A DNA stretch of 64,000 bases from Epichloe hybrida (GCA_019022495.1 JAFEKR010000008.1:558001-622000); one strand, 5' to 3'. Counted from the first letter of the stretch, positions 1 through 12,419 are shown. Program-made: numbers and translations. Notes: generated by a model from the sequence alone, not told the origin.

Positions 1-179
1 GAGGCCACTATTAGAAGTGTCTTGCTAGGTTAGCGAATCTTTTATGATGTTTCCTTGCTAGTCTAATCTTTCTATCTTTAATAGAAAATCCTATATAGTT
101 TACCTTTAACGCAAAGAGAGTTATCATACGTTTACTTAGTCTAATTAGTGCCTAGGTAATTCTTAGGAAGTAGCGTGTC

Positions 180-730
180 TATAAGAAGTTAAAGTAATTT
201 TCCTATGTTTTAGAACCTAAGTAGTGATTATCTATGTAAATAGAAAACAAGGTCTTAATGTCTTCTATGTATCCTAATATTAATTTGCTTTTAGATTTGT
301 CTTTAAAGAATAGATGCCTAAAGGTGGTGTCTCTAAATCTAGCGTATGTTCCTAGTAACCTAGTTAATCCTTGTGCTATATTGTTGTAGTAATACATTCC
401 ATTAGGGCCTAAGAAGGCTGTCTTATGTTTATTAGGTGGATAAATTCTAATTGCCTAGAATCTATTTAAAGCATTTGCTTGTGAGATTATTGTTAACCTT
501 CTGTAATAAATTAAATCTAAATTAGCTTCTATATTGTGATAAGGATAAGCTGATTTAACTGTCTTGCTGTTTATATCGCGGTAATTATAAACCACTTAAA
601 AATCCTTTCTAGGCTTTAGGGTAAATATTATTAGGGCTACCTATTCTAAATCTCCCTAGTAAATAATACCTGCTTTCTCTATAGCTAGAAACACCTTCTT
701 TAAAAACTCGTAATGCATTCCTAAGTACTA
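180..730 (-). pseudogene. Reverse transcriptase fragment of gypsy pol
   Basis: Translation of the minus strand gives blocks typical of Ty3/gypsy RT: KPRKDF followed by VVYNYRDINSKTVKSAYP (about 540-620), then AIRIYPPNKHKTAFLGPNG (about 400-450), then an open 64-codon run at 203-397. The catalytic box, usually Y-x-D-D, reads Y-I-D-N at 227-238. An Asp-to-Asn change by G-to-A fits RIP. In-frame TAG stops interrupt the region before the open run (for example near 640-665). Family assignment rests on these motifs and not on a search. Confidence 0.85.
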
Positions 731-956
731 ATATTGCTTCCTTTTCCTAGGCTAAGCGTTTAGAATTAAGGGAATATAGTGTTATAAAAGGTTAGTTATG
801 CAAATATCTTTAAGCTTCTTAATAAAGCAATCTCTAAATATATAATATAGCCTTATAATTATTATCTATTATTTTACAGTCCTTGCATAGTCCCTAAGTG
901 TAATATTAGACTAATTAAACTAAGAAACTATAGTTTTAGACGCTAAGTTTGCTAAT

Positions 957-1621
957 AGTTAATTTATATGTAAATTCCAGAATCTTAAGGAATACCTCTT
1001 AATTTCCTAATTTCCTATATAAATATCTAATTTACCTAGTCTTGCACTATCTTATGTAGCTTTCTCCCTATTTATGTCATAAACTAGCGCCTAACTTACA
1101 ATATTTAAGTATATTACTAAGTCTATACTATAGTCCCCGCTATCTTTAGTTTCGCTAGTTAATTCCCTAATCTAGTTATTTATATAGTAATTCCTGATTT
1201 TTAAGGGGGAGGCCTTAATTTCCTTTTTTCCTATATAAATTAGGCATGGGGGATGTACTAGAGTGTATATAGCGTAATACTATCCTTTTCTTATAACTAA
1301 TCCCTCCTGCTTATATTGCTAACTACGCAAATACTAGTTTCTATCCCTAGTTTCTCTCACTAAACTTCTAATTATTATATTTATATAGTGATTTTTATTC
1401 TCTAAGGGGTAGACCTTAATTTTCGGGTTTCCTATATAAATTAAGTCGCTATTATGTCCTAGTGTGTTTACCTCTAGATCTTAAACCTTTAAAATGCCTA
1501 AGTCTAACGCATTATATAACCTATGTCTAACTTCTCTAGGTAAGACTTGATTTTCGTTATTTATATAGTAATTCTTACTTAGTAAGGGGGTACCCTTAAT
1601 TTTTAATTTTCCTATATAAAT
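957..1621 (-). repeat. Four imperfect repeats inside the retroelement
   Basis: Four related modules occur at about 957-1024, 1166-1240, 1370-1441 and 1554-1621. On the plus strand each runs from tttatatagtaatt through a taaggggg-like block and ccttaattt to cctatataaat. The cctatataaa anchors lie at 1014, 1230, 1431 and 1611, so spacing is 216, 201 and 180 bases. On the minus strand the modules translate to a recurring pattern of the form IYIGxxxIKxxPL followed by a short Tyr/Asn-rich tail. They sit between the RT fragment and the gag zinc knuckle, where protease or linker would be expected. Function unknown. Confidence 0.7.
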
Positions 1622-3897
1622 TAAGACCTTACTATGTCTAGTGGCGTTTACCTTATATTTTTCCTATAGCATAGTACCACGCGTATCCCTTAGGATATTA
1701 AATAAGTTAAGATTATCTCCCCTATCTTAATCCTATTCTCTATCTATGTTAATCTTTATGCATTTCTTATTTCTTCCCTTATTAGTTTCCTCCTTATCTA
1801 AGTCTTCTAAATTATCTCTTATTAAGTCTTCCTAGGATAATCCTAATTCCTTACTACACTATACTTCTCCTATATCTTATTTAGAGTAGTTATAGCCTAT
1901 GTTTAAGGATAATTCCCTTTCCTATAATGCTTTGTGATGTTTAATCTAACTCTAAGTAATTATCTAATAGGCTAATATAGGTTTTAGTTAAGGGACGCTA
2001 GTATAATAAGAGGTAAATAATTTAATTTCTGTCTTAGAGCTTAACTTAATAGCTATTCTATCTGTAATAACGTTCTACAGCGGTTTCTAGATAACTATAG
2101 TAATAGACTTTAATTCTAGTTTACTAATAAGAACTCGTTTACTAGTTGTTTTTGCTATATTATCTGATTCTAAACTATATAAACTATATAACTCTATTCC
2201 CCTTTTACTTATAGTAATATTATTCTTCCTATTAATATCCCCCTTAGTCTTCCTATCTTCCTAATATACTCTTTATTTATGCTTTATTCTCTAAGTATTC
2301 TCCGCTAGTGTTCCCTTAAAGCTTATTATTCTAATCTTATCTGCTAGCTATAGTAAATTAAGAAAACGTAAATAATTACTAACTTTATTATTTACGACGC
2401 TTAGTTTTTTAACTCCTAGTTCTTAGCTTCTTCTATAATCTAGCTATTTAATCCCCTTAGGAGCTATTTAACTTTCTCTAGAATTTCCTAGTTATCTTTT
2501 ACAAACTCTATAATCTCCTTTAAATCTATCCTTTGCAGTAGCTAAGCTCTTATATTAGATCTTTAGAATAAGTCTAGGCATAGATATATTAGTAAAGTTT
2601 AAGTTTCCCCTTTTATCCTAGTGATTATAATCTTTTCCTATCTATAATATTTAATAGCATTTACTCTTTATAGCTAAACTTTTCCTAATAATATATCCTA
2701 TTCCTAAGCTAGTATTACATAACATTTTAATAATGCTAGGATTCTGCCTACTATAATCTAGAGGTAAGTATAGTAAGAAATCTGTTAATTTCTATTGTTT
2801 ACTATCTAAATAGATTGTTTTTCTTAAAGTTAAATAGTTAGAAGTCTATGTCTTTTTAGGTAGCTCTTACTTACTAATTTCACACTTAAGCTACTATTAA
2901 GTAAGGCTAAGTTACACTAGACGCCTTTAATATAAGCTATGATATATCCTAATGTTATTAGAACCTTACTATCTAGCTAAGTGATATTATTCTATACTAT
3001 TATAGCATTTATTAAACCTAAAGACTTATAGACTAGCATATTAGGGTACACTGCTTCTTTATATGGTTTTATAAGATTAGAAACTATTAACTTCGCCCTA
3101 TTGCTTTTTATTTTTTAATAACATTATATTAAATAGCTTAGTTACTATTAGATAATTAGGGCTATCTAAAGAAGTTATAGAATACTAATAAACACTGTAG
3201 TTTTACTTAACTATTTTCCTAGGTTAAATAGTGGGACTTTATATTCTTTAGTAGCTTAGATATTCTCTAAAGCTAATCTTTAATAGGGTTAGGGGTTTAA
3301 AGTAGCATTACCTATTACCACTTCTCTTAGAGTAGGACTAGCAGTAAGTTTATAAGGGTTTACTATAGTCTTCTCTAGATATAGTTATAGCGTAGGAAGT
3401 ATTTGTTAGAATTCCTTAGCACTTATCTCCTAGAGTAATTAACGCGTACTTAGACCTAGATTATTCCTCTCTTATATAGTCTTATCTAATTCTAGAATTT
3501 CTTTAATTTATTACTATAATAGTTTACCTAATATATTCTTAGGTTTAGTCCTTAATTTAATAATTCTCTTAGCTAGTCCTCTAGTAAATACTAGCTTATT
3601 TACCTTCTTCTTTTCCTTTAGTAGTATTATAGCATTAACCTATCCTACTTTATTCTCCTCCTAGATATAGCTTAGGGAATAGTAGTTTAGGAGTGATACT
3701 ATAAATAATTAGAGTTCTAAATTAAGAATATATCCTTTAGGTAGGATTAGTTAGTCTGTTTTTATAGCGCTAATAAAATTAGTTTAGTTTAAGTTATTTA
3801 ATTCTCTTTAGCAATCTCTCTTTATTTATAGCCCTTTATAAGCCTACTAGTCTTAGTGTCTATTAAAGTCTTTAGATAAGCATTTATCCTTCCTAGT

Positions 3898-3939
3898 GTA
3901 GTTATAACCTATATATCCCTATTTGCCGCATAAGAAACA
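3898..3939 (-). pseudogene. Degenerate gag CCHC zinc knuckle
   Basis: The minus strand reads C-F-L-C-G-K-stop-G-Y-I-G-Y-N-Y, spaced exactly like a retroviral-type C-x2-C-x4-H-x4-C knuckle. The histidine and last cysteine positions are both tyrosine. CAT-to-TAT and TGC-to-TAC are single transitions consistent with RIP. A Lys/Arg-rich tail (TRKDKC) follows. This fixes gag upstream of pol on the minus strand. Confidence 0.7.
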
Positions 3940-5198
3940 CTAGAAGAAGTCTAGGTCTCTCTAGGGTCTGTCTTAAGGATATATACTAACATTATTTCCT
4001 AAAGGTTTTCCTAGAGATTAGGGTCTATTATTTAAATTGTATTTTAATTAATTATATTAACTAGCTATTTGTTAAATATTCTTAATAGCTTAAGCCTAGA
4101 ATGCTTCTAGTTATCTCACTAGCTTTACTATTTAGTTAGTAGCTTATTTCTCTTTTCTCTATTATTTTTCTATCTATTTCTAAAGAGGTCCTATCCTAGC
4201 TATTAAGACTTTATCTTTAGATAGTTATAATATCTTTTTAGAAGTAAATAAGCAGTAGTTATATAGGATAAGTTTTAGGTTAGACATTATTAAGTCCTTT
4301 AAGGCTATGCTATCTATTTACTTACTTAATATAAATAAACAGTCTAATACTCTCTCTTATAATTAAGCGTTTACTTCTCTATTTACTAGATAGGTAATAA
4401 AGTTAGTAAAGAGAACTTATTATATGTTAGATTTTAATTTTAAAGCTAAACACTTAGCTTATTAGATATAAGCATTTAGCGTCTTACTAGGTTCTTACGC
4501 AAAACTATATACCTCTTACTAAGTGAAGATCTTAATAAACAGATTAGGGTTTTTAAACTTAGCTAGGAATTTTAAGGCTATTTATTCCTAAGTCCTATCT
4601 TTATATTCTAAGTCCTTATACTAGAGAGCTGCTTTCCCTTATAGGCCCTAGATAAATATTAAATGCGTAAAGGTATTAATATATTCTTTTAGAGCTTAAG
4701 CTATTATAGCTATTATTTTGTAATGTTTTAGATATTCCTTAGCTAGCCTATCTTTTAGTAAGCTAGAGAAAGTGATTCCCCTGCCTATAGTTAGGTTTAT
4801 AGGGAAGAAAGGACTGCCTATATTAATTATCTATCTAGTTTCTCTAATTTTAATAGGTTCTTTAGATTAGAGTAATAGAGAAGGGAAGAGTAGTAAGATT
4901 TTATCTACTAAATAAGGCGGTTTTAGAGGGCAAATAAGGCTAATAGGGCTAGGAATAAACTCTAAGGATCTTCTATTATCTTATTCTAAGTCTAAACTTA
5001 AGTCTAATTCTTTATAAGTCCTAGCGTTTAGTTTTACTAAAGCTTAATCTTACATAAAGTAATTAAGATAGGAAACAGGAGTTTAATGGTTTCCTAGGAT
5101 AGATTAGTGTTAATAAGGTATGATTTTATTAATAATATGTCTAATCCTTTAACTAAGGTTAGATAGTAAAGTTAGGGTTTTTTATTAAAAGAGCTTGT

Positions 5199-5269
5199 AA
5201 ACTTTATTATAATAAAGTTTTTAAGAAAGTAGGAAAGTAAAACTTTATTATAATAAAGTTTTTAAGAAG
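5199..5269. repeat. Two copies of a 22-base perfect palindrome
   Basis: The sequence with arms aaactttatta and taataaagttt is an exact inverted repeat of 22 bases at 5199-5220. It recurs identically at 5240-5261, and both copies are followed by ttaagaa. It lies in the 5' part of the retroelement, near the expected LTR/leader boundary. It may be an LTR or leader element or a small tandem duplication. Confidence 0.75.
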
Positions 5270-6944
5270 ATAGAAAATATTTAAGGCTAAACTTAAATTA
5301 TTACATATAATTTATTACTTAGTGTTTACCTAGCCTAAGAAGAGAAGGAAGAAGAAAAACTATTCTAGTCCCCCCTAAAATAAAACCTTTTTACTCTTAC
5401 CCTCCCTAACTCCTTCTTACTAAGTCTAAACCTTCCTAATCTAAGTAATCTCCTATTATAAACATAGTGTGTAGTACTTCACTTATACTATACTATTTAA
5501 TTAAAAGATTAGATAAGTAACTAAGTAAGGTTAAAAGTAAGTTAAAAGTAAGGGTATAGTCTATACGCTATACCTCTGATTATAGTAATATAATCCTCCC
5601 TATAAACTAATGTTTTTAAGGTTAAGAGCCACTATAGCTAGTTCCTTAAAGCGTGAAGTTTAGTCTTTAGTCCACACTATATCTAGCATATTTACTAGAG
5701 TGTCTATAGTTATAATACTATATAAATATTATAGCTTCTTAGTGTAGCTACTTTAGTAAGTAAACACTCCTAGTAGGTTTTGTAGCATATCCTATAAGTG
5801 GTTTTCCTAGTTTATAGTACTTCCTATATACTTCTTAAAGTTATAAGTTTAAGGTCTATATTATATTATATCTATTATAATATATGCTAGTTTTCTATTA
5901 ACTAAAGGTAAAATTCCTATGTTACTAAGTATATAAATACGCGTTCCTACGCCTAAGTTCTATGGTTTAGGTTAAATTCTAAGGTTAGAAAATTCTCTAA
6001 GGTTATAACCGCTGTCCGCTATTATCTATCTTTTATTTGCTTACTATATTATAGCGCCTGTTTTACTAAGTAAGTAAATATTGTTTCCTAGGGTTAGATT
6101 CCTAGGCTTAAGTAAAGTTTATAGCATTCCTTAATTCCCTAAGTTTAAATGCCCTATTTACTAGTGTCTAGTCTATATCTAACCCACTAGTTTATAACTA
6201 CCTAAATTAAATAAGGTTATAATTATCCACTATCTAGGCTACTAGTATTATACTATACTAGCGCTATAGTGTTTTAGTAATTATTCTTTACGCTTATTCT
6301 TCTAGGGTTATTCTTTATTTAGGTGTCTAGCCTATTTATTTCCTATAATAGGACTTTCCTATTCTTTATTATAATATCCCCTCTCCTAATAATTAGTCCT
6401 TATTGCCTATCCTATGCTAAGTAGCTATTAGCTATCTTATTATAGGTATTCTAAGAACTTTCCCTAGTGGTTATTTATAAGTTTCACATAGCCCTATAGT
6501 TTTATGTCTATCCTATTAAGTCTTACAGTCCTTAATATTCTTATATTATCTAATAGTAGTGTTTTCTAACCTTAGCTAGATAATCTCCTTAAATATAGTA
6601 ATAACTATAGCTATATTCTATTATTCTTCTATATTATTTCTAGCTATAGTTATACTCTAATAAAGTTTATAACTCCTCTTGCCTCTAGTCTAGTTTATAG
6701 TTCTTTAATTATTTAACCTAATAATCTCTTAGAAGTTATTTATTATGTGTTCTTAGGTATTAGATATTTAAGTCTAGTAATAATTTAAGCTAACTAAAGG
6801 GTAATATAAAGTCCTAGTCTTATTACTATAAAGTGGTACTAAAATTGATAGGGATAATAATAGTTATATTCCTTTAGTCTATAGTCTAGCTAAGCCCTAT
6901 ATAATTATGTTTAACTATTACGTAAGCCATTATCCATCTCAACA

Positions 6945-8454
6945 GGGTCCGGGCACCGGATTTGGCACTAGCGCAAAAGCGACGTGCAAGACGTTCTCCA
7001 AGACGTTCTCAGACCAGACGTGGGGGCCGAATTAATATATAGCTGGGGCTATCGGCGGGAGCTAATAACTGGATCTTTCCGCGAAGATCTCGACTTGCTG
7101 GAGGGCGAGATGGCGAGATGATTCGAACCGAGCTGAGCCGATGAACCGAGGGGCAGCCCACGAAGTAGTTGGGCAAGGAGATCGAGGTGGTTGCTGTCCG
7201 GTAATGTAACAACAATACGCATATCCGTACGTAATCCGTACGTTGGCAATCCCAATGTGAGGAAATTTTGAACGGGTGCGTACGGGGCACACGCACCAAA
7301 TTGAAAGAAGCGGTCGGGAGGTTTGGAGCCAGCTGGTGGTGCAGCAAATAATAGCATGTGACTGATTGGCTGGCAGACGGGCCATCTGCCAGCCTGTCTT
7401 TCTTGTCTCACATCCGGGGCAATGGGCCAGTGAAGGCATCATCCATCTTCTTCATCTTCTTCATCTTCTTCAACTGCCGCGATAATCTCCATCTCAATTG
7501 CAATCGAGCCAGAGTTCGTGATTGCGCAATGTCCCTCCGAACACGCAATTGTCGCGTGCATCCATCAAGTTGTCTACCCACACATAATTACAGGGACAAG
7601 AAGCACCGAGGCAATTGACACGTAAAAAAAAAAAAAAAAAAAAGCGACGACGAGCTCCGTGATCCGCCTCCTTGGCGAGTAATCCGTACGAGTCTGCTTG
7701 TTTGCCCTGGACCTGCCAAGAATCGACGAGGAATTGCTGGCATCAGAGGGAGTTTCACCTCCGTACTCTGTATAGACGCTCCGCTATCATCACATGTATT
7801 ATCCTGTGTCTGGTGCGTCTGGTACGTCTGGTGTTCCAGCTCCAGTTCCAAGTTCCAGCCACTCTGCCACTGCCTCGACCGCCGTAGCCCAGTCAGGAAG
7901 GAGGCCCCAGATATTACTATGCTACATATATATGTAACTTATTATTATTGGTCTGCATCACTTCCATTTGCCGACTGACATCCGCTCGTCCTCGCCCCAG
8001 AAACAAGTTTGATTCCACGAACCTCTCGTCCGGCCGCCCTCCTCTTCTTACATTTTCTCACCACTTGCTCTTTTTTCTTCTTCATCGACCTGTCTGCTCT
8101 GCCTGTGCTTGCGCCAACACGTCGTGACTCTCTGCCCAACTTGCCCGGCCTCTTCCTGGACCTCGGCTTTGATTTGTAGCTAATACCGCGGGGCCCCAAT
8201 TGCTTGCTGCTTTTGACTCAGAGTCGCCCCGCTGTCTTCCGACCTCGCGCCCCGGCCGCATCAACACCAAGCATTCCCTTTGCACTCGACGACGACCATT
8301 CTGATCCTGATCCTTTTGACGATCCCAAAATCCGCCCGCGAGTATAGTCTGTCGCGCTGGTCGCTTTATTCTTCCTCCCTTACCCGCATAGTATACACAC
8401 TGAGGACTCTCTTGGCCATTATTCGTCCTGCAGCTGCTCTCTATCCTGCCCACC
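6945..8454. other. Intergenic: repeat boundary to PDK-like gene
   Basis: Normal base composition starts here. It holds a (cttcttcat)n stretch at about 7447-7476, a 20-base A run at 7624-7643, and several short tccgtac words (about 7223-7240, 7680, 7760). Short frames on both strands overlap one another and show no family features. I see no gene. The last 100-200 bases are presumably leader of the next gene. Confidence 0.6.
7624..7643. repeat. A20 homopolymer
   Basis: Uninterrupted run of 20 A in intergenic sequence. Confidence 0.9.
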
Positions 8455-9991
8455 ATGTCGTGGAAGTCGTCAGAGAGGCTGATGGACACTATTCGGCATT
8501 ATGCCAAGTTTCCCGCCACTGGCGTCAGCTTGCGCCAGATGGTTCAGTTTGGTGATAAACCATCAACAGGTATCTTCCTCCATCTCTGACCCAAAGTAAA
8601 GCAGTCTGCTGGCCGACAAACATGCCTGACCATGCACGTCATAGGCACACTCTTCCGCGCCTCCCAATTTCTGGCCGAGGAGCTACCGATCCGCCTAGCG
8701 CATCGTGTACAAGAGTTGGATGACCTGCCGGATGGGTTGAATGAGATGCCTTCCGTTATGAAGGTCAAGGATTGGTATGCCCAATCGTTCGAGGTATGTG
8801 TTGATCCAACACCGTCTCACAAAAGAGAGTCTGCAGGACGTCAAGTGACACGTCATGCTTGCAACAGGAAATTACACAGCTGCCTCGACCAAATTTGAGC
8901 AAAGACGTCCGCGATCGCCTGATGAAGCCTTCCAAGGCCAATAGCAGAATTATGCAGCGACTATCAGAAGCAACACCTAATCCATCCATTGACGAAGGGG
9001 AACCATCGGGCTGGGGTGGCTTGCAAAACTCGAATGGGATCGGCAAAACAAAGTCGCTATCAAGGAGATACTTTGCGACCGTCGATGACACTGGCGATTG
9101 GCCCGCTGAGCTTCAACTATACAATCAAAGATTTGCACAGACCCTTCATACCATCAAACGGAGACATGATGGAGTTGTGACCACCATGGCACAAGGCATC
9201 CTGGAGTATAAACGTCTTCGTCAGCGGATGCAGATTGATGGCACCATACAGTCCTTCCTCGATCGGTTCTACATGTCTCGCATCGGTATCAGAATGCTCA
9301 TCGGACAGCACATTGCGCTCACAGACCAGAGTCACCACCGCGATCCGACATATGTTGGCGTGATTTGCACCAAGACAAATGTCAAAGACCTTGCTCAAGA
9401 AGCTATAGAGAATGCCAGATTTGTCTGCGAGGATCATTATGGCCTATTTGAAGCACCCCGAATCCAGCTTGTCTGCAACCCGAACCTCGATTTCATGTAT
9501 GTTCCTGGCCACTTGTCTCACATGCTTTTTGAGACCCTCAAGAACTCTCTTCGCGCCGTGGTCGAGACACACGGGATGGATAAGCAAGAGTTTCCCATCA
9601 CAAAGGTCATTGTAGCCGAAGGCAAGGAGGACATCACCATCAAGATTTCTGACGAAGGAGGTGGCATCCCGCGAAGCGCGATTCCCTTGGTCTGGACGTA
9701 CATGTACACCACTGTTGACCGTACACCCAACTTGGACCCCGATTTCGATAAGAGCGATTTCAAGGCACCCATGGCTGGATTTGGCTATGGTCTACCTATC
9801 TCCCGCTTGTACGCAAGGTATTTCGGTGGTGACTTGAAATTGATCAGTATGGAAGGGTGAGTGATTTCCTGTCGCATACTGGCGCAAGTCCCCCGAGTAA
9901 GTGGAAGCTAACCTCTGTATCTTCAAGCTATGGTACCGACGTCTATCTTCACTTGAATCGTCTTTCGTCGTCTTCGGAACCTTTGCAATAG
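8455..9991 (+). CDS. Mitochondrial pyruvate/branched-chain dehydrogenase kinase family protein
   Basis: Four exons (8455-8569, 8645-8793, 8868-9856, 9928-9991) join in frame to 438 residues, a usual length for the family. PDK/BCKDK enzymes phosphorylate the E1 subunit of pyruvate or branched-chain 2-oxoacid dehydrogenase in the mitochondrial matrix and shut it down. The N-terminal half has the alpha-helical BCDHK-type domain. The C-terminal half is a GHKL ATPase with the N box ETLKNSLRAVVE at about residue 309, the G1 box DEGGGIP at about 350 and the G2 box GFGYGLP at about 392. A low-complexity insert at about 105-145 is as often seen in fungi. The start ATG lies in caccATGtcg and begins MSWKSSERLMDTI, a normal family N-terminus. 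I cannot tell whether it acts on PDH or BCKDH. Confidence 0.93.
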
Positions 9992-11053
9992 CAACTAAGT
10001 GGCGCCGAGGCATCGTCCCCATCTCTAATCTTGCGCAAACGCCTCAAGGATCGCCGCGAGGTGACGGAGCGGAGACAAGTGGGTGACGTCGAGGCGGTGG
10101 TAAACGCTCTTCCAAGCGAGTTCTCCAACAAACAAGAAGATCGCGAGCTGTAAAACAAACCCCAACTTCAATCGCGCCATACGAACAAAAGGAAATATCA
10201 ACCATTTACATGATATTTTTCTGATGCTGCAATTTTTTTTCTCATCACCTTGATTGGACTATGGATATGTCTTAGGCGTATGGTGAGCGCCGTGAGATGG
10301 GTTGACAGACTAGACCAGGCTAAAGTATGGCACAATCTAGGCAGAATAAATGATACTTGGTAGCATGAGCGAGAGACGCCGTTCGGGTTCAATTTTGAGG
10401 CGGTAGTCTGCTGTTACTTTGCTTTGGATTGGCTACTTGAGAGGAAGGTCGGTTGAAAGGGCGTTGTCGAAACATGGGAAACTGCCAAAGCAGGGAGAGA
10501 CTACGGACTAGGTTGACCGAAAATGACGTATTAACGACGAGGATGGATGTGAATCGTGGACGGGGAAATCGAATGCAACTGTTTTGTCATGGGACATGCC
10601 AATAACAAGCCGTGGGTTGCGCAAAGGCCTTTCTCCTATCCCTGGTACGTATGCTCACTTGGGCACATGAATACTTTATTGCAGGTCTGCATTCACGAGC
10701 ACGCCCGGGTACTGTCTGTATTACCAAAAGAAAATTCTGCGGACACTGTTTGCCATCTGCCGTCTGCCATATTGGCCAGACAAAGAAGCGCCAGACCCAA
10801 TAGTAGCTGGTCGGTCCGTGAGTTGCCACTCGCTCGTTTATTTGCGTCAACTGCTGCCATCTGTCGACATTCATGCTCCGCTCGTACGTACTCTTCCACC
10901 CACTTTCTTCAACTACTCGAATTTCTGTGCCTTCCCATCTTCCACAGCTTCTCCGTCTTCCCCGTGACAACTTCACCCTCGGAAAAAATATCACTGTCGA
11001 CGCTGACACTGGCAGTGTAAAGTTCCAATACGTCAAGCGAGCAGTGGAATACC
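9992..11053. other. Intergenic, no gene seen
   Basis: 3' region of the kinase gene and 5' region of the Stc1-domain gene. Frames up to about 150 codons occur on both strands here but overlap one another, have no recognisable domains and do not splice into neighbours. Confidence 0.6.
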
Positions 11054-12419
11054 ATGTCCAATGGAAGGTAAGTTCGTCTTACCTCGCGGCTAGACACTCA
11101 ACTAAGTGACTGCGCTAGGGAGACAAAAACACCGATGATACCCGTTCGGTATCGGTGCAAAGTTGGAGGAGAATGGAAACCTATTCAAGCTTTCTCGGGG
11201 AACCAACAACGCCTCATACAACGCCAGATCAATGGGAGTGGCAAGGTGGATGCCGCAAACTCGGGCATGACCTGCTTGGAACATTCCGCCGCTTTTCGGG
11301 GACAGCTTCGTTGTGATTTGTGTCAACTCATCAAGCCTTACGATGATTTCAGCAAGAGCCAGCGGAAGAATGACGACCCTGTGAGTGCCTGTGACCCCGA
11401 AACTCTGATCCCACGGTACTAAATCTGTAAGATGTGCAAACGATGCACGGCGTGGACTGAAACCCAAGAGCCCGATGTAACTCCATGGCCACTCGAAACT
11501 GGTCACGTTTCGGTAGAAGAGATGGATGAGCGAGGCGTGGGCAAGGCAAAAGATACCTCTGCCGATTTCTTCCCAATCGATGCCCCCCTTCAAGTGTGTG
11601 ACTTCCGGTTTTCCATGCGAGGCCAGCGTACTGATTACTCCTTAGGCTCCTGTTACCTCGCTATCTGCCCTGGGGTTTGATGAGAAGCGTGCCTCGAACG
11701 ACCGCGGCTCCTCTGTTCCCCCACACCTGGCAGACACAATGTCTGACTATGTGAAGACCCTCATGTCTCCGGGATCCCGCTCTGGAGGAGCAAACAGTAG
11801 TCCCTATATGAAGATACCCAAGGCGTCAGACTCGAAAACTTCTACGAGCTCTGTATCCGACATCTCATCACATAGTGTAGCTAGCAGTGATGCACGGTCG
11901 ATGACATCTGCCCTCGGGGCCCACGACCTTCCGCCACACCTACGACAAGGAGCACAAAATTCGAAATCTGGAAGAGAGCACATTTTTGGTGGGTTCCAGG
12001 GACCTGCCACTTTCAGAAGAAATCCCGCCAGTATCTCCACCGCCACGACGATGAGGGAGCAAGCAGAGGAAGTCACGTTCAATGCTTGGGACAATTCTGG
12101 TCAACGCCATGATCTTGTCAAGTCAGCAGCAGACCAGAACTACTCTTCAGCATCCAGCAACTCGGGTACAAATGAGTCGAATGCATGCGCGGACTGGACA
12201 GACGCGCCCGTCACAAAGAGAAAAGGTGGCTGGCACAAGGCAGCGATGGTAATTATAGTGCTCGAACTGCATGCTTTATCCTGAACGAAATAGAGTTCTA
12301 ACCTGGGCATCTAGCATAAACAAGATCAGGAAGCATCGGGGCGTGTGTCTGCCCAGCATTTGGATCCTGACGTGGATCGTCAGCGTCGTCTGAATTATTG
12401 TGCATCCGACGACTCTTAA
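11054..12419 (+). CDS. Stc1-domain protein
   Basis: Five exons (11054-11067, 11119-11380, 11432-11593, 11646-12248, 12315-12419) join in frame to 381 residues. The first exon is only 14 bases (MSNG plus part of Arg) and was chosen because it splices in frame with consensus gtaagt and joins directly to the domain. Residues about 12-120 form the Stc1 domain: RYRCKVGGEWKP, then a Cys pair in CDLCQLIKPYDDFSKSQRK, then CKRCTAWTETQEP, a LIM-like zinc-binding arrangement. The rest is Ser-rich and probably disordered. In fission yeast Stc1 links RNAi (Argonaute) to the CLRC H3K9 methyltransferase. Filamentous ascomycetes carry this domain in proteins of mostly untested role. A heterochromatin role here is inference. 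Confidence 0.88.

Larger units (their letters stand above)
1..6944 (-). mobile_element. RIP-degraded Ty3/gypsy LTR retrotransposon (partial)
   Basis: The whole stretch is strikingly A+T-rich, full of ctag/tta words, and has no long open frame. Read on the minus strand it keeps recognisable gypsy fragments: reverse transcriptase at about 180-730 and a CCHC zinc knuckle at 3898-3939. This gives the order gag then pol running right to left, with integrase beyond the left edge. Stops fall where tryptophan codons would be expected (TGG to TAG), and key residues are changed by G-to-A or C-to-T steps, the signature of RIP. Composition changes abruptly near 6944, where the minus strand begins TGTTGAG, a plausible LTR start. 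I could not delimit the LTR or find the second copy. The element is dead. Confidence 0.88.

Noticed and set aside
957..1621. CRISPR-like array
   Set aside because: Regular spacing but imperfect repeats, A+T-rich eukaryotic transposon context, and the repeats translate as a protein motif.
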